Source: Isochrysis galbana (lineage: Eukaryota; Haptophyta; Isochrysidales; Isochrysidaceae). From it: a stretch of 64,000 nt of DNA. Of this stretch, positions 55,165 through 64,000 are shown piece by piece (the stretch's first letter is position 1; every line of letters begins with the position of its first letter). The notes beneath the pieces were generated by a model. That model was given only the letters and a program-made list of their open reading frames with translations. It was not told the DNA's origin and searched no databases. Made by a program: the position numbers and the translations under genes. The stretch lies in contig CM030933.1 in the NCBI GenBank assembly GCA_018136815.1, positions 5,100,282-5,164,281 on the forward strand, written 5' to 3'.

Positions 55165-55365
55165 GTTTGCTATCGGGGGATTTCCTCTTCCCCCGATAGC
55201 TATCGGGGGGTCCGCTTACGGCACCCCCCAGGAGCTATCCCCCGATAGCTCTCGGGGGATTTTCTCGGTCCCCCGGTAGCTCTCGGTCGGGGGGGCTGTT
55301 GGCGATCGGGAAAAAAATTCCCCCCGATAGCTATCGGGGCCCCCCGATAGCTCCTGGGGGGCGTT
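55165..55365. repeat. Cluster of CCCCGATAGCTATCGGGG-like palindromes
   Basis: Seven or more CCCCGATAGC, GATAGCTATC or GCTMTCGGGGG half-sites over 200 bases. At least two form the full palindrome (near 55190-55208 and 55320-55338). CCCCCAGGAGC and GCTCCTGGGGGG pair across the cluster. Confidence 0.85.
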
Positions 55366-55852
55366 GGCTCCTGGGAGGTAACACATACACAGCTGTTCAC
55401 AGGAGTACGTCATTGGTGTAAGCATAGAGAAACATGAATATATGTTTACTATTCACTATTCCGAAGGCTGATAACATGTGAGCGCCTAACTAAAGTACTA
55501 TAAATAGTTAGCCAAGTAGCTCCTCCTATCCTTATCGTACCTTGCGTGTGGGCGTATCGGAGAGAAGCCTCGCCAACAACTGGCGGCAGAGAAAGAGCGC
55601 GGGAAAATAAGAGGGTGGGTCTGCGTGTGTCCGCAACCTCACACTCCCCTCTCCCGGTGCTGGGGTGGAAGAAGGGGGGGGCGGGGGTTGGCGTGTACGC
55701 CCTCTCCAGCTGCGTCCTCTTTCCCCTCTCTCCTGCCGCTTCTTCTCTCCACCCTCGTCGGCTCTCCACTAGGCTCTCGCCTCTCCCCTCTTCAGGGCCG
55801 ATCTCTCAGAGCGCGGCACGTTCTGTGTGATTGTTCTCCTGTGCGGACAACG

Positions 55853-57430
55853 ATGACGGCTTCCGGCTCTGAATCTGCCTCGGTGCTCTTCTCGGCGACG
55901 CATGAGCACACCTCTTCGCTTGTCCGCTTCAGCCCCGACGGAAGGCTGATTGCAAGCGCGACGATGTACCGGCTCGTCGTGCGGGATGTCGACTCTCTTC
56001 AAATCCTACATATATTTTCCTGCCTCGACAGGATTGATCAGGTCGAATGGTCAGGCGACTCGAAGTACCTGCTCTGCGGCGTCTATGCGAGAGGCGTCGC
56101 ACAGGTCTGGAGCCTCGAACATCCAGACTGGCACTGCAAGATCGATGAGGGACCGCTCGGGCTCGTGCACGTCAGATGGGCGCCTGATGGGAGGCACATC
56201 TTAGCCACCTCCGACTTCCGGCTGCGCATTACAATCTGGTCTCTACTCGACCGAGCCGTCTTTTTTCTCCGCTTCCCCAAGTATGCCAAGCACGCGCTCT
56301 CGTTCTCAGCGGGCGGCGAGTACATGGCTCTCGGCCACCGACGTGATGGCCACGACTATGTGCAGGTGGTGGACTGCAGCAAGTGGGCTGTTGTACACCG
56401 ATTTAATGTGGCCAGTAAGGACCTCGCTGACTTGCGGTATGCGCCACGCGGCGACACTCTTTGCATCATGGACGGTTTACTCGAGCCGCAAGTTTTAGTG
56501 TACAGACAGAATGGCCAACTTATCTCGACGTACAAGATGCAGCCTAGCCCTGGATGCGATCTTGGGCCAAAGGGGATCTCCTGGAGCCCTTCTGGCGACT
56601 TGCTCATCATCTGTGGCTTTGACCACCGCGTCAACGTGCTTCATCGTAGCTCGTGGGCGCATGTGGCTGAGCTGGAGCACAACTCCGTGTTGAGCGCGGC
56701 ATTCGCCCCAGACGCAGTTGCGTATGTGCAGGTGGCCCGATCAGCGACGGGACGGGTGGTTGCCGAGGCGTCAGCGCACGAGAGCGAGTCGGACACGATT
56801 GATGGTCCTGAGATGCTTCTACGTCGCGGGCAAGAGCTGATTTACACCGCCCAGAAGCTACCCCTCAGTATTCCAACAGTCAAGCCAACCCCTGACAAAC
56901 TGAACCCCCACATGGGTATCGGCATCGTCGAGTGGTCAGCAGATGGCCGCTTTTTTGCCACAAGGAACGATGGGATGCCTCGGGCCATCTTCATTTGGGA
57001 TGGATCGACACTTGCTCTGCATAGCGTTATGCTACAAGTCGCCGCAGTGCGATCCATGGCGTGGCACCCGACTCGGCAAGTGCTTGCCGTGTGTACTGGC
57101 ATTGCGGCGATTGTCCTTTGGTCGCCCCAAGGCTGCCAGACCGCGCCTCTACCAGACGATAGAGCCTTTCGCGTGTCCACTGCCACATGGAATTCTATGG
57201 GCGATGCGCTTGTGCTGCTTGACAAGGATTCATTTTGTGTTTCCTTCGTGCGCCTGGGGCAAAACACCGACACGGCGCCCCCCATCGCCCCGCGACTTAC
57301 TGCTGAGGAAGAGGAGGAGATACGCCAAATGCTCGACTCAGAGTTGACGTTGGACAAATCCTCTTGCAAGCAGACTTCGCAGCCGCGCCAACGAGATGAG
57401 AATGTCAACACCCAAAACGACCAGAGTTGA
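55853..57430 (+). CDS. WRAP73: WRAP73/WDR8 centrosome-spindle WD40 protein
   Basis: A single-exon 525-residue WD40 protein. The N-terminal half closely follows WRAP73: SLVRFSPDGRLIASATMYRL, VVRDVDSLQILHIFSCLD, then IDQVEWSGDSKYLLC, AQVWSLEHPDWHCKIDEGPL, WAPDGRHILATSDFRLRITI and GHRRDGHDYVQVVDCSKW. A second propeller half follows (GISWSPSGDLLIICGFDHRV, IVEWSADGRFFATRNDGMPR, SMAWHPTRQVLAVCTGIAAI). In animals and fungi WRAP73 works with SSX2IP/Msd1 at centrosomes or spindle poles to anchor microtubules and recruit kinesin-14. An acidic tail (AEEEEEIRQML) ends the protein. The start follows an in-frame leader of low complexity; the preceding frame lacks family similarity. Confidence 0.93.
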   Translation: MTASGSESASVLFSATHEHTSSLVRFSPDGRLIASATMYRLVVRDVDSLQILHIFSCLDRIDQVEWSGDSKYLLCGVYARGVAQVWSLEHPDWHCKIDEGPLGLVHVRWAPDGRHILATSDFRLRITIWSLLDRAVFFLRFPKYAKHALSFSAGGEYMALGHRRDGHDYVQVVDCSKWAVVHRFNVASKDLADLRYAPRGDTLCIMDGLLEPQVLVYRQNGQLISTYKMQPSPGCDLGPKGISWSPSGDLLIICGFDHRVNVLHRSSWAHVAELEHNSVLSAAFAPDAVAYVQVARSATGRVVAEASAHESESDTIDGPEMLLRRGQELIYTAQKLPLSIPTVKPTPDKLNPHMGIGIVEWSADGRFFATRNDGMPRAIFIWDGSTLALHSVMLQVAAVRSMAWHPTRQVLAVCTGIAAIVLWSPQGCQTAPLPDDRAFRVSTATWNSMGDALVLLDKDSFCVSFVRLGQNTDTAPPIAPRLTAEEEEEIRQMLDSELTLDKSSCKQTSQPRQRDENVNTQNDQS

Positions 57431-58079
57431 CTTTCATGTTAGCTTCAACACCTCGTATTCAGAGTGCCTTGTCGTGCGGCGTGGGATGGTGATGAGTGCA
57501 TGTGGCATGAGGCGTTATTTCGCACCACCCACCCGCCCCACGATATCGTAGTCACATCAAATTACATCAAATGCGAGAACAAGGGCGCGAGCTGCGCAAA
57601 GGCAAAGCCCAACGGTGGCTATAGCAACTATCTATCTGCATTGATATCGTAGTTGAAATTGATATAGGCATACCACACGATAGGTGCCGGGGCCGCCAAG
57701 GCAGCAAGAGCGGCGTGGGCGCGCCCCTAGCGCCGGCCATCCGAGGCGCGCGCTTGCGCGCCAAAGCTTGTGCGCTTCGCAACGGAGGGCAACTGCGTCG
57801 CATGTCGCAGCTATCGGTGATGATAGCTCGGTCAAGCACGAGCTAAAATATACTTGACAAAAAAACCTTTTAATATTCTCGCCTCGTGCGTGGCCGTGGG
57901 GTTAACTAAAAAATGCTTGACGACGAGCGGTATGCCTGTGCTTGATAACATTCGAGCCCTCAAGGCGATGGAATAGGAAAAGAGAATTGGTGTCGCAACT
58001 GCAGCCAGCACAAGCCCGCTAGACGAGGAGCAGTCGCGGCAAAGCTCCTCACTTGCAGCGCTGAATCCCAACGTAGACT
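57431..58079. other. Intergenic with repeat fragments
   Basis: A repeat with the minus-strand 5' hairpin AGCTATC-loop-GATAGCT (57809-57827), followed by CGACATGC, and a repeat G end (57858-57900). No gene. Confidence 0.5.
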
Positions 58080-59711
58080 TCAAACCTTGTGGGCGTTGCC
58101 ACCAGGCTCATCCGCTGCGCGGAAGGTTGAGCCTCGTGCACTTGAGCCACGCCAAACGGCTGAAGCGCGGCACGCTGACGCGCGCCAGGCCGACGTGAGG
58201 GCAGCTGAGAAGCGCATTGACGAAAAGGAGGTTGGCACCACCACGCTTATCTTACCACGTCTCCCGCACTGCCTGTTGATCGCATACACCAGCACCAACA
58301 CGGCCACAACGACGGCCACGCCGCTGCTCACAAGGCCAATTACCAACACAGTACTCGAAGCTGGGGGCGGCGAGGGAGGCGGTGGCGGCGGCAAAGGCGG
58401 TGGTGGCGGCGAAGGTGGTGGCAAGGGTGGCGAGGGCGGCGATGCGGGGCCCGTGAAGACGCGCACGGTACCTGTGGCATTACCGTACGGTGCACCTACG
58501 GCAAGTATCTTGCCGTCATCGCTCAGCGCAACAGACCAGCCGCTCTCGTCACCTGCTTCCTCGCCGTCAATGTCGTCACCAATCTGCTCCCATGACGTAG
58601 AGGTCCACATGAAGACACGAGTGTGACCCGAGTTCTCTCCGGTGCCATCATTGTACGGGGCGCCCAAGGCGAGCAAGGTGCCATCTCGGCTGAGCGCAAT
58701 CGACCGGCCGCACTGATCGTTGGCCGCCTCTCCGTTGATGGCGTCGCCTACCTGCTCCCATGCCGACAAGGTCCACTTGAACACACGAGCATGGCCCGAT
58801 GAGAACCCACCGCCACTGTTGTACGGGGCGCCCACCGCGAGCGTTAAGCCGTCGCCACTCAGAGAGACGGACCAACCGCTTTCGTCACCAGCCACCTCAC
58901 CATTGATGTCGTCACCAAGCTGCTGCCACGCTGAAGAAGTCCATTTGAACACGCGTGCGTTGCCCGACGATCTCCCACCACTGTTGCTGTAAGGGGAGCC
59001 CACTGCGAGCACTGAGCCATCAGCGGAGAGCGCAACGGACCAGCCGCTTTCATCGAGGGCCGCCTTGCCATCAATATCATCGCCGAGCTGCTGCCAAGCT
59101 GGCGCGATGTATTTGAACACACGCGCGTGACCCGACAGTTCGCCGTTGCCATTGTTGTATGGTGCGCCCACCGCGAGCGTCAAGCCATCTGACGAGAGCG
59201 AGATGGACCAGCCACTTTCGTCGCCAGCCGTCTCGCCAATGATATCTTCGCCGAGCTGCTCCCAATCTGATAAAGTCCATGTATAGACACGCACATGTCC
59301 CGAGCTAGTGCCCGCGTCATCGTTGTACGGGGCGCCCACTGCGAGCGTCCGGCCATCAGCAGACAGCGCGACAGCCCAGCCTGAGCGGTCGATCTGGGCC
59401 TGGCCGTCGATGTCAGCACCGAGCTGCGCCCAGGCGGAGGTGGAGAGGGAGTATACGCGCGCATGACCCGAGCTCGTGCCCGCGCCGTCGTTGTACGGAG
59501 CTCCTGTCGCGAGTGTGAGGCCGTCAGCGGAGAGAGAGACGAGAGAGCCGCTCTGGTCATTCAAGGCTTCCCCCAAGATGGTGGCTCCCTGCTGGCGCCA
59601 GAAGGTGGAGGACTCAAGCAGTTGGCGAGATGAGACCGCCCTTCTCTCGCCCGACGACTGAGACTGAGAGAGAGACAGATGCGTCGCCAGCGTCAGCATC
59701 GAAAAGGCCAT
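58080..59711 (-). CDS. FG-GAP-like repeat surface protein with proline stalk and TM
   Basis: A single-exon 543-residue protein. MAFSMLTLATHLSLS is a signal peptide. Seven tandem repeats of about 55 residues span about 40-425, each with the pattern W.QLG.DI.GE..GD.SGWSV, then LS.DG.TLAVGAPYN..G..SGHARVFK. The GAPYNDG..SGHARV core resembles the FG-GAP calcium-binding blade of integrin alpha chains, so a beta propeller of seven blades is likely. A Pro/Ser stalk (PPSPPLPPPSPPPPPLPPPP) follows, then one membrane span (VLVIGLVSSGVAVVVAVLVL) and a basic Ser/Ala-rich cytoplasmic tail. This is a type I surface receptor or cell-wall/scale contact protein; ligand unknown. The repeats are very similar to each other at DNA level, so copy number may vary between strains. 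Confidence 0.85.
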   Translation of the reverse strand: MAFSMLTLATHLSLSQSQSSGERRAVSSRQLLESSTFWRQQGATILGEALNDQSGSLVSLSADGLTLATGAPYNDGAGTSSGHARVYSLSTSAWAQLGADIDGQAQIDRSGWAVALSADGRTLAVGAPYNDDAGTSSGHVRVYTWTLSDWEQLGEDIIGETAGDESGWSISLSSDGLTLAVGAPYNNGNGELSGHARVFKYIAPAWQQLGDDIDGKAALDESGWSVALSADGSVLAVGSPYSNSGGRSSGNARVFKWTSSAWQQLGDDINGEVAGDESGWSVSLSGDGLTLAVGAPYNSGGGFSSGHARVFKWTLSAWEQVGDAINGEAANDQCGRSIALSRDGTLLALGAPYNDGTGENSGHTRVFMWTSTSWEQIGDDIDGEEAGDESGWSVALSDDGKILAVGAPYGNATGTVRVFTGPASPPSPPLPPPSPPPPPLPPPPPPSPPPASSTVLVIGLVSSGVAVVVAVLVLVYAINRQCGRRGKISVVVPTSFSSMRFSAALTSAWRASACRASAVWRGSSARGSTFRAADEPGGNAHKV

Positions 59712-60579
59712 GCGAGGCTGTGAGGAGGGAGGCTCGGCCCCCGACGCTGTGGGGGGTCCTCACGGGGTTAGACGAGAGGAGAGAGAGAAGAGAGGGAGGG
59801 GGTTAGGGTGAAGGGAGACAGCAGAAAAGCCTACGAGATGGTAAGGGGGGGAGAGGAGAAAGCCAAGGTGAGACCAGATAGGAAGAGAGGGAGAAGGAGG
59901 CTGTCTGAGAGGGGCTTCCGTTATTTGTCTCTCGGACTATATAGATAACTCCAGAGTCCGTCCTCTCGCTTTTTTCGTGGAACGAAACAGACAGCAGAAG
60001 AGAGGAAGAAGAGAGGCAGAAGAGAGGCAGAAGAGAAAACAGGGGACAAGAGAGCGTTCTTCAGTTCGTTTAGTATTTCTTCACAATTTGGAATCTTCTA
60101 CGAGAGTGTCGTCGTTGTAGAATGATTGTGCCACTGCGTGTCTGCCAATGCCAAAGACGGGAGAAGAAAAAAGAGAGATAGGGAGAGGGGGGGGAGTCGG
60201 TTTCACCCCCCGGGACACGGCGCGCCATCTTTGATCATCGGAGCCAGCGTTACGCGCGCTGCTTTCCCTCTCTCTCTCTCCCTCTCTCTGCTCTCTCTCT
60301 CTCTCTGTCTGTCTGTCTGTCTCTCTCTCGTTCTACACTGCAGTTTCACACCTAAGTACCTCATAATACGTGCAGAATCTCCAAGACGACGAGTTTGTCA
60401 GAGCGACAGAGCCGCGATGCCCTCAACTTATTTGACCAACGTCGCGCAGCGAGTTCAAATAAGAGAGCTAGGCTAGGAGGTATCAGGTGGAGGAGGATCG
60501 TGGCCGTGTGGCGGAGCGCTAGCGGAGCGCCCCACCATGGGGAAAGTGAGCTAGATCGAACGCACCGCTTCAAAATGGG
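59712..60579. other. Intergenic, GA/CT-rich
   Basis: GA-rich DNA (59770-60050) and CT runs (60268-60335). No gene. Confidence 0.65.
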
Positions 60580-61764
60580 TCATCCGCAGTACACACCGGC
60601 CCTCCGTTCGTCCCGGAGCACACATTCGCCTCCTCGGAGGGGATCCAATTTGTAATTGTAAAACTGGCCGGTTTCAGTGATTAGCAACAGCGACATCCCG
60701 TCCCCTTGACGCCCTGGCGTGGGTGAAGTGGACCGGAGTGCGGCGGCAGCGCGGGTCCCCGCCGGAAGCTTCGTGTACGCGAACGCTCTTTCGCCTGACA
60801 GCATGTTGAAGCTGTTGGCTAATTGCCTTTTGCCAATGCCGCCCGAGACTGCTCCGCGTTGTGTACTCAAGCTCCATACGTGTACGGTGCCAGAAGAGGC
60901 GACGGCGCAGAGCATCTCACTACACGCGTGACCCACCGCCGAAGTACCGACTGAGCCGCAACCAGATGCCGCTAGTGCTTGTCTAGTGTCCCACCCATCT
61001 TGATGGCCGCCATCATGTGCATTGCAAGGCGTTGGATTCAACATGTTGGAGAAGGCGAGCACGTAAATGGTGGACGCCATGGTCCCGCGACGAAAGGCGT
61101 ACAGCAGCTCGCCTTGCGGAAAGGAGTGGACATTGATAACAGTGCCCTTGTCCGAGGCGGAGGCGATCAGCAGCCCGCAAGGCGAAATCGTCAGCACACT
61201 AAGCGTCGAGCGGCGCGCTTGTAGAGTTGAGAGTGGGTGCAGGTTCAGGGCGTCGAATAACAGGACCTGGCCGGGGCCAGCGGCGGGTAGCACGGCGTGG
61301 CACCTGTCGCTGTTTGCGCACATGTCTGCTAGACCGAGTCGGTTAGGCGCCGTCTCGAGCGTATGGAGCAGCCTCATCGAGCTGAGCTCAAACACATGCA
61401 CGCTCGTCTGCAGCACAACGAGCAGGCGCGCTAGGTTGAGTCTCAGGCTGAGGATGGATGAGCTGAAGTTGACTTCACATAGCACCTCGCCACTCGCAGT
61501 GTTGCACAGCCGCAGACGCCGCGTAGAGTCGCCCGGCCGCTCGCCGTCCCCCACGAGCGCCAGAAGCGAAGAACGCTGCAGCATCTGCACGATCCGCACG
61601 CCTCCACCGTCAGCCGATGAGTGGATGGGCGCCCATGGGTCGCAGTGGAAGAGCTGGTATCCATGACGCGTGCCGACAGCCACGCACGAGCCGTCCTGGT
61701 TGAACGAATAAGCCAGCAGCGAGCTAGACGAGCTGGACAAGCGGCTCGACTCGGCCGACGCCAT
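60580..61764 (-). CDS. ATG18: ATG18/WIPI-type PROPPIN
   Basis: A single-exon 394-residue WD40 protein. LLAYSFNQDGSCVAVGTRHG, then YQLFHCDPW, is the typical ATG18 opening. LFDALNLHPLSTLQA and SPCGLLIASASDKGTVI are blades 4-5, and F224RRG227 (YAFRRGTMASTIYVLAFS) is the phosphoinositide-binding FRRG motif of PROPPINs. It should bind PI3P/PI(3,5)P2 and act in autophagosome formation or vacuole homeostasis. The loop after blade 5 carries an insert of about 35 residues (NAHDGGHQDGWDTRQALAAS). The C-terminus has TGQFYNYKLDPLRGGECVLR, the family's last strand. The Met at 61764 is preferred to an upstream one at 61845, whose leader is Arg-rich and unlike the family. Confidence 0.93.
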   Translation of the reverse strand: MASAESSRLSSSSSSLLAYSFNQDGSCVAVGTRHGYQLFHCDPWAPIHSSADGGGVRIVQMLQRSSLLALVGDGERPGDSTRRLRLCNTASGEVLCEVNFSSSILSLRLNLARLLVVLQTSVHVFELSSMRLLHTLETAPNRLGLADMCANSDRCHAVLPAAGPGQVLLFDALNLHPLSTLQARRSTLSVLTISPCGLLIASASDKGTVINVHSFPQGELLYAFRRGTMASTIYVLAFSNMLNPTPCNAHDGGHQDGWDTRQALAASGCGSVGTSAVGHACSEMLCAVASSGTVHVWSLSTQRGAVSGGIGKRQLANSFNMLSGERAFAYTKLPAGTRAAAALRSTSPTPGRQGDGMSLLLITETGQFYNYKLDPLRGGECVLRDERRAGVYCG

Positions 61765-62090
61765 CGATCGGCGCCGGCGGCGCCGAGAGATCCAAACAGG
61801 ATCGCTCCCACATATTCCTACATCTGCATATCTAGATAGAGGCATGAGCTTCTGAAAACGGCCCCATCTCCATTTCTATTTCTATTTGGAAAATTAAAAT
61901 TTGAGCCTTAGACCTCTAGAGGTTGCTCCAACTAGATGAAAGTGCGTCTATTTTCAAATGAGGATAGTGGTGACTCACAGTGACGTTTTGCGCAAGCGCA
62001 AGCGCGCGCGCGCAAGCAGGAGCCTCACAAACTCACAAACCGCAAACCACAAATTGTCCACAAACACAAACCAGCCCGCCCCAACATCCA
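61765..62090. other. Intergenic, nothing recognised
   Basis: AT-richer DNA with no gene or clear repeat. Confidence 0.6.
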
Positions 62091-62225
62091 ACATAAAAAA
62101 AACCTTTTGATAACCTCGCGTCGCGCGTGGCATTGCGGTGTCAATCTGCAGCCACGCCCGTCCCCCCTCCTTTCCCTCACTTTCCACCTTGCGGCATCAT
62201 CCCTCGTGCTCTACTTAGGGGCCAA
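62091..62225 (-). repeat. Dispersed repeat G, copy 2
   Basis: Same orientation and order of blocks as 22362-22500: A-run, CCTTTTGATAA, CGCGCGTGGC, CAGCCACGCCCG, CTCGTGCTCTACTTAGGGGC. Confidence 0.75.
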
Positions 62226-62529
62226 GAGGTAGTCTAAGATTAAGATACGCTCAGGCTCTAGCTACTAGCTACTATAGCTACCCCGAGAGACGAGAGACGA
62301 GGCACACACGACACACGGTCAACGTGAAGACGTGAAGCTAGGGCGGCGAGCAGTAGACGGAGCCGTTCATTTCTTTCTCTGCGGCTTGCGGCTTGCCGCT
62401 TACAAAGGTTTTTGGAACTTGGAATAACTTGGTTCACATATCACATGTTCTCAATCTCAATGTTCAATGTTCCACAATGCACAATGTTAATGTTAATGTT
62501 AATGTTCTCACACATGTGCATATATTAGC

Positions 62530-62900
62530 CCGGTCACTCACTCATTTTAACCACTATTTTCCACCTCCCCTGGGTGTCCAAGGATTCCTTAGGGTCCCCC
62601 CCGACCTGCCCCGCCAACTCCCTCCCCCCTCCGAACGACCCCCTCCCTCCTCCCGCGCCCACGAAGGGCAATGGCGTCGGTGAGGGACCCCCCTCCCTTC
62701 CCCCGCGCGTGGCGGGCTATTTTGGGAGATTGAGGCGGGCGCTCACGGGAGGGAATCAGAGTGGTGAATGTGGGGCGCATCACTATTTGAAACGCGGAGC
62801 TTCCGCGACGTCCGATCGCGCGCGATCGGCCGAAGAATGGCCTGGAGGTGGTGGCCATGCAGAGCCTAGAGCTCTCGCGAGCAGGGTGGGGGGTCAAGGG
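62530..62900 (-). repeat. Dispersed repeat, copy 2 of inverted pair
   Basis: Reverse complement of 6520-6900 with matching block order; see that entry. Confidence 0.75.
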
Positions 62901-63346
62901 TAGGTAGCACGCTGGTGCTCAAGGGTCGCACACACTCGTATTGACCCATCCTGGCCCCTCGCACCGCAGGAATGCCTCGATTCGATCCGGCCCGACGCCC
63001 AGGGCCAAAGTCGCGTTCCGTCAAAAGAGGGCCAGGTTATTTGTTTTCTTTTCAGTCTGTACAATTACAAGGCCCAATATTATTATTGCAAGGTTGTTTG
63101 TTTTCTTTTTGGTCTATTGTTACAATTACAAAGTGTTCTTATATTATTGTCAGGTTATTTGTTTTCTTCTTCAACCAGTCAACTCCAGTTTTCGACAACC
63201 AGTCAACTCCAGCTTGGCACACGTCCAGCTTGCTTGCGAAAGGCGAACGAGAAGTAGAGTTGCGCAACTTGCGCCTCTTTCTCACTCAGAACTGGCAGTG
63301 ATTGGCCTCCCCGCCCGTCGCTGCCGCGCATTTTACCTACCGCTGA
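62901..63346. other. Intergenic with short ATTTGTTTTCTTTT array
   Basis: Three units of about 55 bases at 63035-63170 repeat GGTTATTTGTTTTCTT-type sequence; a CCAGTCAACTCCAG duplicate follows (63175-63211). No gene. Confidence 0.6.
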
Positions 63347-63710
63347 GTGACTGTCTCTCCGCCGCTGTCACCTCCTCCGCCCTCTCCGCCGCCGTCACCT
63401 CCTCCGCCCTCTCCGTCGCCGTCATCCCCTCCATTGCCTTCTCCGCCTCCGCCCTCTCCGCCGCCGTCATCGCCTCCATTGCCTTCTCCGCCTCCGCCCT
63501 CTCCGCCGCCGTCACCTCCTCCACCATATCCGCCGCCGTCACTTCCTCCGCCCTCTCCGCCGCCGTCACCTCCTCCGCCCTCTCCGCCGCCGTCACCTCC
63601 TCCGCCCTCCCCGTCGCCGTCATCCCCTCCATTGCCTTCTCCGCCTCCGCCCTCTCCGCCGCCGTCATCGCCTCCATTGCCTTCTGCGCCTCCGCCCCGC
63701 CAGCGCGCCC
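63347..63710. repeat. Imperfect 27/36-bp CTCCGCC minisatellite
   Basis: Units built from GCCGTCACCTCCTCCGCCCT, with insertions of CATTGCCTTCTCCGCCTCC. All unit lengths are multiples of three, so long frames exist on both strands (Ser/Pro-rich, Ala/Ser-rich, or Glu/Ala-rich). I cannot say which, if any, is translated. Confidence 0.85.
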
Positions 63711-63799
63711 GGTCGTGTTCGAAAATTGGGCACTGTCAGAGCAAGGCTCGTCTCACTCTTGGAGATTGCCTGCGAGGGCGCGCCGGCAGCTAGCGCGGA

Positions 63800-64000
63800 A
63801 TGCGGTTCTTGCGGGGAGCTCGTGGAGCTTTCCTCGGGGGTGACTACGGGCATGGTGATCGACAGGCTGCAACCGGTAGCCGCGGCGACTTAGGACGAAT
63901 GAAAGAAGACTCGGATATCGATGACGTAGAGACAGGCTCGGAGGACGGGATTGACGAAGAAACTCGGAGAAGTGGGGTGTCGGACGGCGGCGACGGACGC
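63800..64000 (+). CDS. Possible 5' end of an acidic protein, leaves window
   Basis: An open frame from ATG at 63800 to the right edge: MRFLRGARGAFLGGD, later MKEDSDIDDVETGSEDGIDE. Internal Met at 63899 may be the start. Too short to assign; the acidic composition is the only support. Confidence 0.25.
   Translation, partial: MRFLRGARGAFLGGDYGHGDRQAATGSRGDLGRMKEDSDIDDVETGSEDGIDEETRRSGVSDGGDGR

Larger units (their letters stand above)
53186..55852. other. Intergenic with repeats
   Basis: Contains a + oriented hairpin-headed fragment (53741), a broken ORF (54122-54700), a 92-bp direct repeat pair, repeat A copy 2 and a cluster of CCCCGATAGC palindromes. No intact gene. Confidence 0.65.

Noticed and set aside
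63347..63710. CRISPR-like array
   Set aside because: Units are contiguous and imperfect with no unique spacers; the genome is eukaryotic.

Overview
The window is nuclear DNA of a unicellular eukaryote. Reading frames are broken by short introns (79-175 nt in most genes, one of 360 nt) that splice cleanly at GT-AG, with one GC-AG case. The recognisable genes are eukaryote-specific: SEC12/PREB, WRAP73, ATG18/WIPI, YOD1/OTU1, PRMT4/CARM1, cathepsin Z, an oxysterol-binding-related protein and a lengsin-type glutamine synthetase. Coding regions are GC-rich, genes are compact and often single-exon, and long CT or GA tracts lie just before many start codons. Proline-rich and FG-GAP-like surface proteins, plant-type heparanase-like glycosidase and many non-autonomous transposons fit a microalga or related protist. 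A haptophyte is my best guess, but it is an inference. There is one 100-base assembly gap (13101-13200).

Layout. 1-5.4 kb: start of an HSD17B10-like dehydrogenase (-, leaves the window), a four-exon GH79 heparanase-like enzyme (-), and YOD1/OTU1 deubiquitinase (+). 5.4-17.2 kb: mostly repeats around an orphan 410-aa protein (7.9-9.2 kb, -) and a transposon-derived fragment (15.5-16.3 kb). 17.2-22 kb: a four-exon membrane-anchored fusion of an isochorismatase-type hydrolase and a glutamine synthetase (-), divergent from a TPR-like protein (+). 24.3-30.2 kb: TMEM14-like membrane protein, SEC12 with an added coiled coil (-), and a divergent proline-rich ORF. 30.6-32.7 kb: three nested DNA transposons inside an older repeat. 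33.4-36.5 kb: a PPR-like/UPF1-like helicase/WW fusion (+). 36.8-40.2 kb: retroposons and repeats. 40.7-44.7 kb: ORP lipid-transfer protein (-) and cathepsin Z (+). 46.8-53.2 kb: PRMT4/CARM1 (-), a retroposon, a carbonyl-reductase-like SDR (-) and a divergent coiled-coil protein (+). 53.7-55.4 kb: repeats. 55.8-64 kb: WRAP73 (+), FG-GAP-like membrane protein (-), ATG18 (-), then repeats and a minisatellite.

The genes are housekeeping or cell-biological (ER export, autophagy, ubiquitin editing, lipid transfer, centrosome/spindle, lysosomal proteolysis, arginine methylation) and are not an operon; neighbours need not share a pathway. The accessory content is mobile DNA. The most unusual is a retroposon family that begins with a stem-loop whose two arms change together between copies. 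Two complete copies are bounded by perfect 16- and 17-bp target-site duplications.
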